A stretch of DNA of 20,047 nucleotides from JAVBKB01 sp031554275 (GTDB lineage Bacteria > Bacillota > Bacilli > JARBTR01), in assembly GCA_031554275.1 (NCBI GenBank), contig JAVBKB010000090.1, positions 1 through 20,047 of the forward strand. Direction: 5' to 3'. The position numbers and the translations under genes are program-made. Of the stretch, positions 1-6,175 are shown one piece after another. Every line of letters begins with the position of its first letter. The first letter of the stretch is position 1. Under the pieces are notes generated by a model, which searched no databases, was not told the origin of the DNA, and saw only the letters and a program-made list of their open reading frames with translations.

Positions 1-1
1 A

Positions 2-2701
2 GTAACTGGACCAGGTAATCGTCCATTGAAATCGCTATCGCATATGTTGAAGGGTAAACAAGGTCGTTTCCGTCAGAACCTATTGGGGAAGCGTGTTGAT
101 TATTCAGGACGTTCTGTAATTGTAGTTGGACCTAACTTGAAGATGTACCAATGTGGATTACCAAAAGAGATGGCACTCGAACTTTTCAAACCTTTCGTAA
201 TGAAAGAGATGGAAAATAGAGACCTTGCTAAGAATATTAAAGCGGCCAAACGTAAAATTGAACGCTTGGATGATAGTGTTTGGGACGTTCTGGAGTCTGT
301 TATTAGAGAGCATCCAGTTCTTCTGAACCGTGCACCAACGCTACACAGATTGGGTATTCAAGCATTTGAACCGATCCTTGTTGAAGGCCGAGCAATCCGT
401 CTGCATCCGTTAGTTTGTACTGCATATAATGCAGACTTTGACGGTGACCAAATGGCTGTGCACGTACCTTTATCAGATGAAGCGCAAGCAGAAGCACGGA
501 TTCTGATGTTAGCTGCACAAAACATCTTGAATCCGAAAGATGGAAAACCAGTTGTTACCCCTTCTCAAGACATGGTATTAGGAAACTACTACTTAACACT
601 TGAGAGACCTGGCGCACCTGGCGAAGGAATGATTTTCAAAGATTCACATGAAGCATTGTTAGCCTATCACAATGGCTATGTGCACTTACACACTAGAGTG
701 GCAGTACATGCTGGTTCTTTAAAGAATCAAACTTTCACAGAGAAACAAAATACACAATTAATTATTACAACTGTGGGTAAAATTATTTTTAATGAAATCT
801 TGCCCAAATCGTTCCCATATATCAATGAACCAACTAAGTCAAATCTTGAAGTTAAGACTCCTGAGAAGTACTTTATTGAAAGAGGCGCGAATGTTAAAGA
901 AATTATTCTTTCTCGCGAAGTTGTTTCACCTTTCAAGAAGAAGAGTCTTGGAGACATCATTGCTGAAGTGTTTAAGCGCTTCCATATTACTGAGACTTCT
1001 AAGATGTTGGATCGTCTGAAGGATTTAGGATTTAGATATTCGACAAGAGCTGGAATTACCGTTGGTGTTGATGACATCGTGGTATTACCTGAGAAAGAAG
1101 TCATCTTAGTTAAAGCGCAACAGAAAGTTGATACAGTTCTAAAGCAATTCCGTAGAGGTTTAATCACGGATGAAGAGCGTTATGACCGTGTTATTGCAAT
1201 CTGGAGTGAGGCGAAGGATGAAATTCAAGGCAAATTGATGGAGTCGCTCGATCATATGAATCCTATTTTCATGATGAGTGATTCAGGTGCCCGTGGTAAC
1301 GCATCTAACTTTACGCAATTAGCAGGTATGCGTGGTTTGATGGCGAATCCAGCTGGACGAATCATTGAGATTCCGATCAAATCTAGTTTCCGTGAAGGAT
1401 TAACCGTACTTGAGTATTTCAACTCAACACATGGTGCGCGTAAAGGTCTTGCCGATACAGCACTTAAGACTGCTGACTCTGGATACCTAACACGCCGTTT
1501 GGTAGATGTGGCACAGGATGTAATCGTTCGTGAAGACGATTGTGGCACTGATCGAGGACTTCTAGTTGCTGCTTTAAAAGATGGCAATGAAATTATTGAA
1601 AGCCTTGAAGAACGTCTGATTGGTCGTTACGCTCGCAAAAAAGTACTTCATCCAGAAACTGGAGCAGTCCTTGTGGATGAAAATGAAATGTTCGCTGAGG
1701 ATGTATCAGCTAGGATTGAAGAGCTTGGTGTCGAAGAAGTCTTGATTCGGTCGGCATTTACTTGTAATACACGTCATGGTGTTTGTAAGAAATGCTATGG
1801 TCGGAATCTTGCAACTGGGCAAGAGGTCGAGGTTGGTGAAGCAGTCGGTATTATTGCTGCACAATCAATCGGAGAGCCTGGAACGCAGTTGACAATGAGA
1901 ACATTCCATACGGGCGGGGTAGCCGGGGATGATATTACTCAAGGTTTGCCGCGGGTACAGGAATTGTTTGAGGCACGTAACCCTAAAGGACAAGCGTTAA
2001 TTTCTGAAATTGATGGTGTTATCACTGAGATCGTTGAGGTTCGTGAGAAACAATCTGAACTCACAGTACGTGGAGAAGTCGATACACGAACTTATGCAGC
2101 GCACTTTGGTGCCCGCTTGAAAGTGACAGAAGGGATGGAAGTGAAACGCGGTCAAGTATTGACTGAAGGTTCAATCGATCCAAAAGAATTATTGAAAGTC
2201 ACTGATGTTCGTACTGTTCAAGAGTACTTGTTAAAAGAAGTGCAAAGAGTATATAGAATGCAGGGCGTTGAAATTGGCGATAAACATATTGAAGTTATGG
2301 TTCGTCAAATGATGAAGAAGGTTCGCGTAGTCGATGCTGGAGACACTGAGGTACTTCCTGGAACACTTATGGATGTAAATCAATTTACCGTTGCCAATGC
2401 CGACACTTTAATTAATGGTGGTAACCCAGCAACTGGTAGACCAGTGTTGCTTGGTATTACAAAAGCATCTTTGGAAACAGATTCGTTCTTATCGGCGGCA
2501 TCTTTCCAAGAAACTACACGTGTATTGACGGATGCGGCAATTAAAGGGAAACGTGATGAACTTCTAGGATTGAAGGAAAATGTAATCATCGGTAAGTTGA
2601 TACCTGCTGGAACAGGAATGCCTCGATACCGTAAGGTAATCCCGATTCCAATCAAGGCAAATAATGAAGAATTAGTAGAACTTGCAGGTTCAGAAACATA
2701 G
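2..2701 (+). CDS. rpoC: RNA polymerase beta' subunit, 5'-truncated by the window edge
   Basis: Beta' subunit of DNA-directed RNA polymerase, which carries the catalytic magnesium site. The reading frame is open from base 2, before the TTG at 26, and starts inside the protein with VTGPGNRPLKSLSHMLKGKQ. The gene is therefore cut by the window edge, not short. About 899 residues remain of a family member near 1200 residues. The catalytic NADFDGDQ motif is encoded at 428-451. The bridge-helix region follows (MSDSGARGN and onward, from about 1273). Four zinc-binding Cys codons lie at 1541, 1763, 1784 and 1793, the last three in CNTRHGVCKKC. The trigger-loop region contains GIIAAQSIGEPGTQLTMR. The C-terminus looks complete and ends in ELAGSET. 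A terminator follows directly, so transcription probably does not read through at full level into the genes downstream. Confidence 0.98.
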   Translation, partial: VTGPGNRPLKSLSHMLKGKQGRFRQNLLGKRVDYSGRSVIVVGPNLKMYQCGLPKEMALELFKPFVMKEMENRDLAKNIKAAKRKIERLDDSVWDVLESVIREHPVLLNRAPTLHRLGIQAFEPILVEGRAIRLHPLVCTAYNADFDGDQMAVHVPLSDEAQAEARILMLAAQNILNPKDGKPVVTPSQDMVLGNYYLTLERPGAPGEGMIFKDSHEALLAYHNGYVHLHTRVAVHAGSLKNQTFTEKQNTQLIITTVGKIIFNEILPKSFPYINEPTKSNLEVKTPEKYFIERGANVKEIILSREVVSPFKKKSLGDIIAEVFKRFHITETSKMLDRLKDLGFRYSTRAGITVGVDDIVVLPEKEVILVKAQQKVDTVLKQFRRGLITDEERYDRVIAIWSEAKDEIQGKLMESLDHMNPIFMMSDSGARGNASNFTQLAGMRGLMANPAGRIIEIPIKSSFREGLTVLEYFNSTHGARKGLADTALKTADSGYLTRRLVDVAQDVIVREDDCGTDRGLLVAALKDGNEIIESLEERLIGRYARKKVLHPETGAVLVDENEMFAEDVSARIEELGVEEVLIRSAFTCNTRHGVCKKCYGRNLATGQEVEVGEAVGIIAAQSIGEPGTQLTMRTFHTGGVAGDDITQGLPRVQELFEARNPKGQALISEIDGVITEIVEVREKQSELTVRGEVDTRTYAAHFGARLKVTEGMEVKRGQVLTEGSIDPKELLKVTDVRTVQEYLLKEVQRVYRMQGVEIGDKHIEVMVRQMMKKVRVVDAGDTEVLPGTLMDVNQFTVANADTLINGGNPATGRPVLLGITKASLETDSFLSAASFQETTRVLTDAAIKGKRDELLGLKENVIIGKLIPAGTGMPRYRKVIPIPIKANNEELVELAGSET

Positions 2702-2721
2702 TAATTATATTTTAAAATGAA

Positions 2722-2758
2722 GTTAGCGGACCCGTTTTCCGCTAGCTTTCTTTTATTT
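2722..2758 (+). terminator. Intrinsic terminator after rpoC
   Basis: A 9-bp stem (2722-2730 with 2738-2746, one G-T wobble) with a 7-nt loop is followed by a T-rich run (TTTCTTTTATTT). It lies 20 bases after the rpoC stop. In many Bacilli rpoC continues toward rplGB and rpsL, so a terminator here is consistent with the operon being interrupted in this strain. Confidence 0.8.
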
Positions 2759-3002
2759 AGGCTTCGAACACTGGCACAATTGGAATGCGAGGCGAGCGCT
2801 ACTCACTTGTTTCCTGTGAAAAATATGGAGTAGAAATGACGAAAATTCTAACCTGTTTTGTCAGTCAAGTCTTGTATACGCTTGGTATGCCTCGCCATTC
2901 ACACACAAAGAAATTTTCTCTCATTTCAAAACAGGTAACAGGATCAATAAATATTTCAGAAGTGCTGTAGGTAACTTTGAGTGAAAAAACAAGGGAAGTT
3001 AA
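2759..3002 (+). other. Intergenic stretch with inverted repeats, no convincing gene
   Basis: A 61-codon frame at 2785-2970 has no good ribosome binding site and resembles nothing I recognise, so I do not call it a gene. The stretch holds two nested inverted repeats. GAATGCGAGGC (2783-2793) opposes GCCTCGCCATTC (2889-2900) imperfectly. ACCTGTTTTG (2851-2860) opposes CAAAACAGGT (2927-2936) perfectly. It could be a decayed small mobile or repeated element; nothing shows this directly. Confidence 0.35.
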
Positions 3003-3137
3003 GTGAATTTCATGGAATTAATAGGGCTGAAAATCCGCAATGTCCGCAAGGAAAAAAAGATGACAATAGTTGATCTAGCAATCGGATTCATCCTATACCT
3101 GTTTGTTAAGCCAAACAAAACAGCTAATCGGACATAG
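3003..3137 (+). pseudogene. Possible remnant of an XRE-type helix-turn-helix regulator
   Basis: A short frame from GTG 3003 (or ATG 3012) to a stop at 3135-3137 encodes about 41-44 residues. It begins MELIGLKIRNVRKEKKMTIV and continues DLA, which matches the first helices of XRE/Cro-type DNA-binding domains (pattern IGxKIRxxRKEKxMTxxDLA). After DLAIGF the recognition helix expected next is absent and the sequence ends LYLFVKPNKTANRT. The protein is therefore truncated or frameshifted. A plausible ribosome binding site (GGGAAG, about 2993-2998) precedes GTG 3003, and a terminator follows 26 bases after the stop. It could also be a chance short ORF; the HTH resemblance is from memory of the family pattern. 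Confidence 0.4.
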
Positions 3138-3163
3138 CGCAACTTGTTGTTTTGAATAAAAAT

Positions 3164-3200
3164 GCTGTCGAGAAAAGCAATTTCTCGGCGGCTTTTTTTA
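3164..3200 (+). terminator. Intrinsic terminator
   Basis: A 12-bp stem (3164-3175 with 3181-3192, including G-T wobbles) with a perfect CGAGAAA/TTTCTCG core and a 5-nt loop is followed directly by seven T residues (3193-3199). It closes the short HTH-like frame and insulates the promoter downstream. Confidence 0.85.
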
Positions 3201-3207
3201 AAAATTA

Positions 3208-3236
3208 TTGCAGATAGAATGTGGATACACTATACT
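3208..3236 (+). promoter_or_regulatory. Probable sigma-A promoter for the small membrane protein at 3273
   Basis: TTGCAG (3208-3213) and TATACT (3231-3236) are separated by 17 bases. The -10 is good and the -35 moderate. It sits just after a terminator and 36 bases before the next ATG, where a promoter is expected. Confidence 0.5.
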
Positions 3237-3272
3237 TAGCTTTAACTTCTAAAAACGAACGAAGGGGTTCAA

Positions 3273-3647
3273 ATGGATAAAGACTTTAAAGTATTTTTTT
3301 TAACTAGCCTACTCACAGTGTTTTCATTTTTGGTGATTTCACTGAGTTTGATGTTCTATTTAGAGCATAAAGATCAGCAGGAATACGAGAAGGTAAGCAT
3401 AGCGAAAGTTACAGAACACCTTTACAATAAGGGCTATTTGGATTCCGATATCGCTTCTTTAGAAGTGCAATTGGACGAGCAAAAACAAGGGAAAAGCGCA
3501 ATAGATGTTGAGGTTGAGTTTCTCGATGAAACGGGAAAATTGTATACATACAAGTATTTCTTTAAAGCTAATATTGTAAAACAAACCAACGCAGAATCCG
3601 ATAAGCATCGCGAGACTGAGACTGAAAAGATAGAATCAACTGAGTAG
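3273..3647 (+). CDS. Small membrane-anchored protein of unknown function
   Basis: A 124-residue protein with a good ribosome binding site (AAGGGG) before ATG 3273. Residues about 7-30 form one hydrophobic helix with no lipobox cysteine, so it is probably an N-terminal membrane anchor. The remainder is charged and probably faces outside. It has a helical part (EHLYNKGYLDSDIASLEVQL), a strand-rich part (AIDVEVEFLDETGKLYTYKYFF) and an acidic, low-complexity tail rich in E, T and S. The arrangement of anchor, short helix, 'KGY' and paired strands recalls the DUF3139 group of small Bacillales proteins, but that is an impression only. It has its own probable promoter and a probable terminator after it, so it is likely a single-gene unit. 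Confidence 0.75.
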   Translation: MDKDFKVFFLTSLLTVFSFLVISLSLMFYLEHKDQQEYEKVSIAKVTEHLYNKGYLDSDIASLEVQLDEQKQGKSAIDVEVEFLDETGKLYTYKYFFKANIVKQTNAESDKHRETETEKIESTE

Positions 3648-3679
3648 CTAGTGGGGTATCTTTCGACAATCTGGTTAGC

Positions 3680-3707
3680 GGATTTACTTGTTGGTAAATT
3701 CCTTTTT
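3680..3707 (+). terminator. Probable weak intrinsic terminator
   Basis: An 8-bp stem (GGATTTAC 3680-3687 with GTAAATTCC within 3694-3702, one wobble) with a TTGTTG-type loop is followed by TTTTT (3703-3707). It is AT-rich and therefore weak, but it lies 33 bases after the stop of the membrane protein gene. Confidence 0.45.
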
Positions 3708-3857
3708 GAAGAAGTGTTCAAATACTCCCAGAATTAATGCCGGATTTTTGTGAGAATAATCCATTTTAGACATCAGAAAAGAAATTCGCAATTTGAAAGC
3801 AAACTCCTAAGTTTCCGGCAGGTTATACAAAATCTAGGTTAGGGGAATGAAGTTAGA

Positions 3858-4217
3858 ATGGATAAGCAGAGACAAAGGGAATTGAAAGAGCAGTACAAAG
3901 AGATGAAAACGTACTTAGGAGTGGTTCAACTCACAAATCAAACAAATGGTAAATTATACATAGCAGCTGTTAGGAATGTAAAGAATATTTGGTTGAGGCT
4001 GAAAATGCAGTTGGATACGGGAAGTCATGCCAATTCTGAGCTACAAGCGGACTGGAAGAGTTGTGGAGAAGAGGCGTTTGTCTACAAGGTAGTGGAGGAA
4101 AAAGAGCATAGCCCACAAATGGATTTGAAATGGGAGACAAAAGTCTTAGAGAAGAAATGGCTTGACCTGCTTCAACCATATGGGGACAAAGGTTACAATA
4201 AGCCGCCAAAAGAATAG
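3858..4217 (+). CDS. GIY-YIG-like protein with a degenerate motif
   Basis: A 119-residue soluble protein rich in charged residues. Residues about 19-37 (YLGVVQLTNQTNGKLYIAA) align with the GIY-YIG core (G-x-x ... Y-I), and the C-terminal KWLDLLQPYGDKGYNKPP with the LxPxGxKGYN end of small GIY-YIG family proteins of Bacilli. The first motif reads GVV instead of GIY, so the first catalytic tyrosine is missing; Tyr34 of the second half (LYIA) remains. Nuclease activity is thus doubtful, and many small Bacilli members annotated as GIY-YIG have no proven activity. The purine-rich AGGGGA is about 12 bases before ATG 3858, farther than usual, so expression may be weak. No clear promoter was found. 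It does not overlap its neighbours. Confidence 0.65.
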   Translation: MDKQRQRELKEQYKEMKTYLGVVQLTNQTNGKLYIAAVRNVKNIWLRLKMQLDTGSHANSELQADWKSCGEEAFVYKVVEEKEHSPQMDLKWETKVLEKKWLDLLQPYGDKGYNKPPKE

Positions 4218-4269
4218 GGAAGGCATCCGCCACGGTGCAGTTTTGAAATTCGTACGAGGAGCAGAATAG

Positions 4270-5139
4270 ATGATTAGGTACTTCAGAAAAACTCAAATTA
4301 CATACTTGCTTTTATTGACTTTTTCCACTACTGTTTCATCTTTATTATTATTCCCGCTTAAATGGACAAATTCTTCTGGCGATATAAACCATACTGCTGG
4401 GCTGTTTTTTTTCCAGCATCCTGTGGAAAGTGCTGGATTGGCAAATTTCGTTTTTTTTCTCGCGATAATAGTTTCAGGCATAATATCAGGCGCTTTTGCG
4501 ATTCGGTTAGCACGGAAGGAATTCAAAAAAATACTCAATATTCTCTACGAAGAGTGTAATCCCCAAAAATATTTAGAACATCTTTCACCACTTTTGACAA
4601 GAGGTGAAAAGAACAGTAGTGTAAAACGCACCATTCAATCAAATTATGCAGTTGGACTAAGTGCTTCAGGGGATAATGAAGCTGCCATTCAAATGATGGA
4701 GGATTTGTTAACAAGACCGATGAAAAAGCGGTTTTTAATAGTTAAAGCTATTTTTTATCGAAATGCAAGCATGTATTACTGCCAGAACAGCTATAATTTG
4801 ATGAAAGCAAAGGAAATGCTTCAAAAGGGTAAAGAGATTTTACTTCAAAATCAGGATAACCGTTTGTACGAAAACTACAAAATACATTTCTATGATGCGG
4901 AAAATATCATTTTATTTTATGAAGGCGACTATCAAACGACTCTGAAACATTTTGCAAATGCGCTAGTGTTGGCAAAAAGTAAATATAGTAAAGTTAACAC
5001 AAATTTTATGTTGGCAAGGATATATGAAAAGCTTGGTGATATCACTCAACAAAAAGAGCGTTTAAATTTCGTTGCTGAAGAAGGAAATTCTTTGCAAATA
5101 GCGATTGAGGCGAGAGAACTTTTGAAGCGTATCAACTAG
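4270..5139 (+). CDS. Two-helix membrane protein with a TPR-like C-terminal domain
   Basis: A 289-residue protein with a strong ribosome binding site (GAGGAG) before ATG 4270. Two hydrophobic segments at about residues 9-29 and 57-80 enclose a loop of about 27 residues. The first segment starts within ten residues of the N-terminus. The rest (about 85-289) is probably cytoplasmic and all helical. It includes segments of the type found in tetratricopeptide repeats: small-residue/aromatic pairs such as SNYAVGLSASGDNEAAIQMMEDLL, FYEGDYQTTLKHFANALVLA and MLARIYEKLGDITQQ. Such domains bind partner proteins. I do not recognise a named family and no enzymatic motif is visible. The gene stands alone, 52 bases after the GIY-YIG-like gene in the same direction, so the two may be co-transcribed. 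Confidence 0.75.
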   Translation: MIRYFRKTQITYLLLLTFSTTVSSLLLFPLKWTNSSGDINHTAGLFFFQHPVESAGLANFVFFLAIIVSGIISGAFAIRLARKEFKKILNILYEECNPQKYLEHLSPLLTRGEKNSSVKRTIQSNYAVGLSASGDNEAAIQMMEDLLTRPMKKRFLIVKAIFYRNASMYYCQNSYNLMKAKEMLQKGKEILLQNQDNRLYENYKIHFYDAENIILFYEGDYQTTLKHFANALVLAKSKYSKVNTNFMLARIYEKLGDITQQKERLNFVAEEGNSLQIAIEARELLKRIN

Positions 5140-5242
5140 TATTCAGGTGAACCTTTCGTTTTATGTTGTTTGGATATCCTGAAGTAATATTTGGTGGTGA
5201 AAAGTAGTTTAAAGTATCTAAAAGTTTCATATAAATCAACTG

Positions 5243-5515
5243 ATGAACCATAGCCAACAAAGGCGGGACTTACTACGTGCTGAAAAGGTCTTGGGTGGAG
5301 TGCAATCTTGGAAACTGCTACACTATAGTAAATTCACCAATGAAGAAAATGAGATGATCATTATGCAAATGAAATTGTATATTCCAGTATTAGCTGTTTG
5401 TCTTATGCTAATATTAATACTGCCAAGTGGAAAAAGTATATGGGTGGCATTGCTATTGGGAATAGGCGTAATTACATACGATGCATGGAAATATTTTAGT
5501 AAGAAAATGAGATGA
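5243..5515 (+). CDS. Tiny two-helix membrane protein, copy 1 of a tandem triplication
   Basis: The open frame runs from ATG 5243 (90 residues). The part shared with the two downstream copies begins at ATG 5354 (53 residues, further in-frame ATGs at 5363 and 5369), and that is the more likely protein. It has two hydrophobic helices (LYIPVLAVCLMLILIL and IWVALLLGIGVITY) joined by a short polar turn (PSGKS), and ends in AWKYFSKKMR. No good ribosome binding site precedes 5243 or 5354, and the extra N-terminal 37 residues are not repeated downstream. The TGA stop overlaps the ATG of copy 2 as ATGA (5512-5515). Function unknown. The size and hairpin topology would suit a small membrane regulator, a holin-like peptide or a toxin peptide, but nothing distinguishes these. 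Confidence 0.5.
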   Translation: MNHSQQRRDLLRAEKVLGGVQSWKLLHYSKFTNEENEMIIMQMKLYIPVLAVCLMLILILPSGKSIWVALLLGIGVITYDAWKYFSKKMR

Positions 5516-5820
5516 TCATTATGCCAATGAAATTGTATATTCCAATATTAGCTGTTTGTCTTATGCTAATATTAATACTGCCAAAGTGGAAAAAGTATAT
5601 GGGTGGTATTGCTAATGGGAATAGGCGTAATTACATACGATGCATGGAAATATTTTAGTAAGAAAAAGAGATGATCATTATGCAAATGAAATTGTCCATT
5701 CCAGTATCAATTGTTTGTCTTATGCTAATATTAATACTCCCAAGTGAAAAAAAGTATATATCATTATTTCCATTGATTATAGCCGCAATAGGCGTAATTG
5801 CATACGATGCATGGAAATAT
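5343..5820 (+). repeat. Three-copy direct tandem repeat of about 158 bases
   Basis: Units start with AAGAAAA(T/A)GAGATGATC at 5343, 5501 and 5660, giving periods of 158 and 159 bases. Copies 1 and 2 are nearly identical; copy 2 has one inserted A at 5583-5585. Copy 3 is clearly diverged in its middle but keeps the start (GAGATGATCATTATGCAAATG), the central CTTATGCTAATATTAATACT and the end (ATACGATGCATGGAAATATTT). The pattern implies an older duplication followed by a recent one. Each unit encodes one small membrane ORF. Confidence 0.92.
5512..5674 (+). pseudogene. Tiny membrane protein, copy 2, frameshifted
   Basis: ATG 5512 overlaps the stop of copy 1. The first 24 residues (MIIMPMKLYIPILAVCLMLI then LILP) match copy 1. 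One extra A in CCAAAGTGG (5583-5585; copy 1 reads CCAAGTGG) then shifts the frame, giving an unrelated polar tail and a stop at 5656-5658 (48 residues). In the shifted frame the remaining sequence is intact and would encode SGKSIWVVLLMGIGVITYDA and onward to a TGA at 5672-5674 that overlaps the ATG of copy 3. The lesion is therefore a single-base change. It is either a real inactivation or a sequencing error in a short A run. Confidence 0.75.
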
Positions 5821-5844
5821 TTCAGGAATAGGTATAGTCAGTAG
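5671..5844 (+). CDS. Tiny two-helix membrane protein, copy 3 of a tandem triplication
   Basis: A 57-residue protein beginning MIIMQMKLSIPVSIVCLMLI, with helix 2 SLFPLIIAAIGVIAY and tail AWKYFRNRYSQ. It is intact and diverged from copies 1 and 2 mostly by substitutions that keep hydrophobicity in the helices. The Asp-Ala-Trp-Lys-Tyr-Phe end is preserved, which suggests selection on the protein rather than chance duplication of non-coding DNA. The start codon overlaps the shifted-frame stop of copy 2 (ATGA, 5671-5674), so translation coupling along the array is plausible. A purine run (AAAAAGAG) directly before ATG is the only ribosome binding candidate. The true start could also be ATG 5680 or 5686. 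Confidence 0.5.
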   Translation: MIIMQMKLSIPVSIVCLMLILILPSEKKYISLFPLIIAAIGVIAYDAWKYFRNRYSQ

Positions 5845-5939
5845 CTTATCCGGCCTTGTCAGAGCGGCGCCAATCGGGTTGTGCTTTCCATGCCGATCGA
5901 CGGCACCTAACCAAGAGGCATAAACCGAACTAAAAACTG
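5845..5939 (+). other. GC-rich intergenic segment with stem-forming potential, no gene seen
   Basis: Bases about 5848-5925 are clearly richer in G and C than the flanks. GGTT/AACC and GTGC/GCAC arms (5877-5884 with 5903-5912) and TGCCG/CGGCA (5891-5895, 5901-5905) could form alternative stems. All six frames are short or unrecognised; a minus-strand frame over 5764-5997 crosses copy 3 and has no start context. It may be a remnant of a mobile or repeated element, which cannot be shown here. Confidence 0.4.
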
Positions 5940-5969
5940 TTGACAACTCACAGCCGATAGTGGTAGAAT
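5940..5969 (+). promoter_or_regulatory. Sigma-A promoter of the str operon (rpsL)
   Basis: A perfect -35 TTGACA (5940-5945) and a -10 TAGAAT (5964-5969) are separated by 18 bases. It is the best promoter match upstream of rpsL and gives a leader of about 200 bases, in which a terminator-like hairpin lies. Confidence 0.75.
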
Positions 5970-6025
5970 CTTTAAGCGTGTTTATTAGGGAAAACATCTT
6001 TTTCTAATGAACAACAGTACATGTC

Positions 6026-6057
6026 GTTTTTGCGAAAATCGCAAAGACTTTGTTTTT
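6026..6057 (+). terminator. Terminator-like hairpin in the rpsL leader, possible attenuator
   Basis: A 10-bp stem (6026-6035 with 6039-6048, one G-T wobble) with an AAA loop is followed by TTTGTTTTT (6049-6057). It lies between the TTGACA promoter and rpsL, about 120 bases before the start codon. It either attenuates str transcription or ends an upstream short transcript. A 20-residue frame starting at ATG 6007 and containing CRFC runs through it to a TGA at 6067-6069. Confidence 0.55.
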
Positions 6058-6175
6058 ACCCAAAAATGAATCACCTGGATGTGTGGAACTAGAGATTGTA
6101 TGAAATGATCGATTTAATCAGGAAGTACAAATGGTAGACTGCACGAAATGAACAAGTTAGAGAGGAGGAAAAATC

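Noticed and set aside
727..1167. 146-codon minus-strand frame inside rpoC
   Set aside because: Shadow of a strongly conserved coding region; no start context and no recognisable protein.
2785..2970. 61-codon frame after the rpoC terminator
   Set aside because: Poor ribosome binding site, no hydrophobic or domain pattern, and it spans inverted repeats.
3834..3839. TATACA as a -10 box for the GIY-YIG-like gene
   Set aside because: No -35 element at acceptable spacing; the TTGAAA at 3793 is 35 bases away.
5764..5997. 77-codon minus-strand frame over the GC-rich segment
   Set aside because: It runs antisense through the copy 3 ORF and the str promoter, and its sequence matches no family I can name; I keep only the compositional anomaly.
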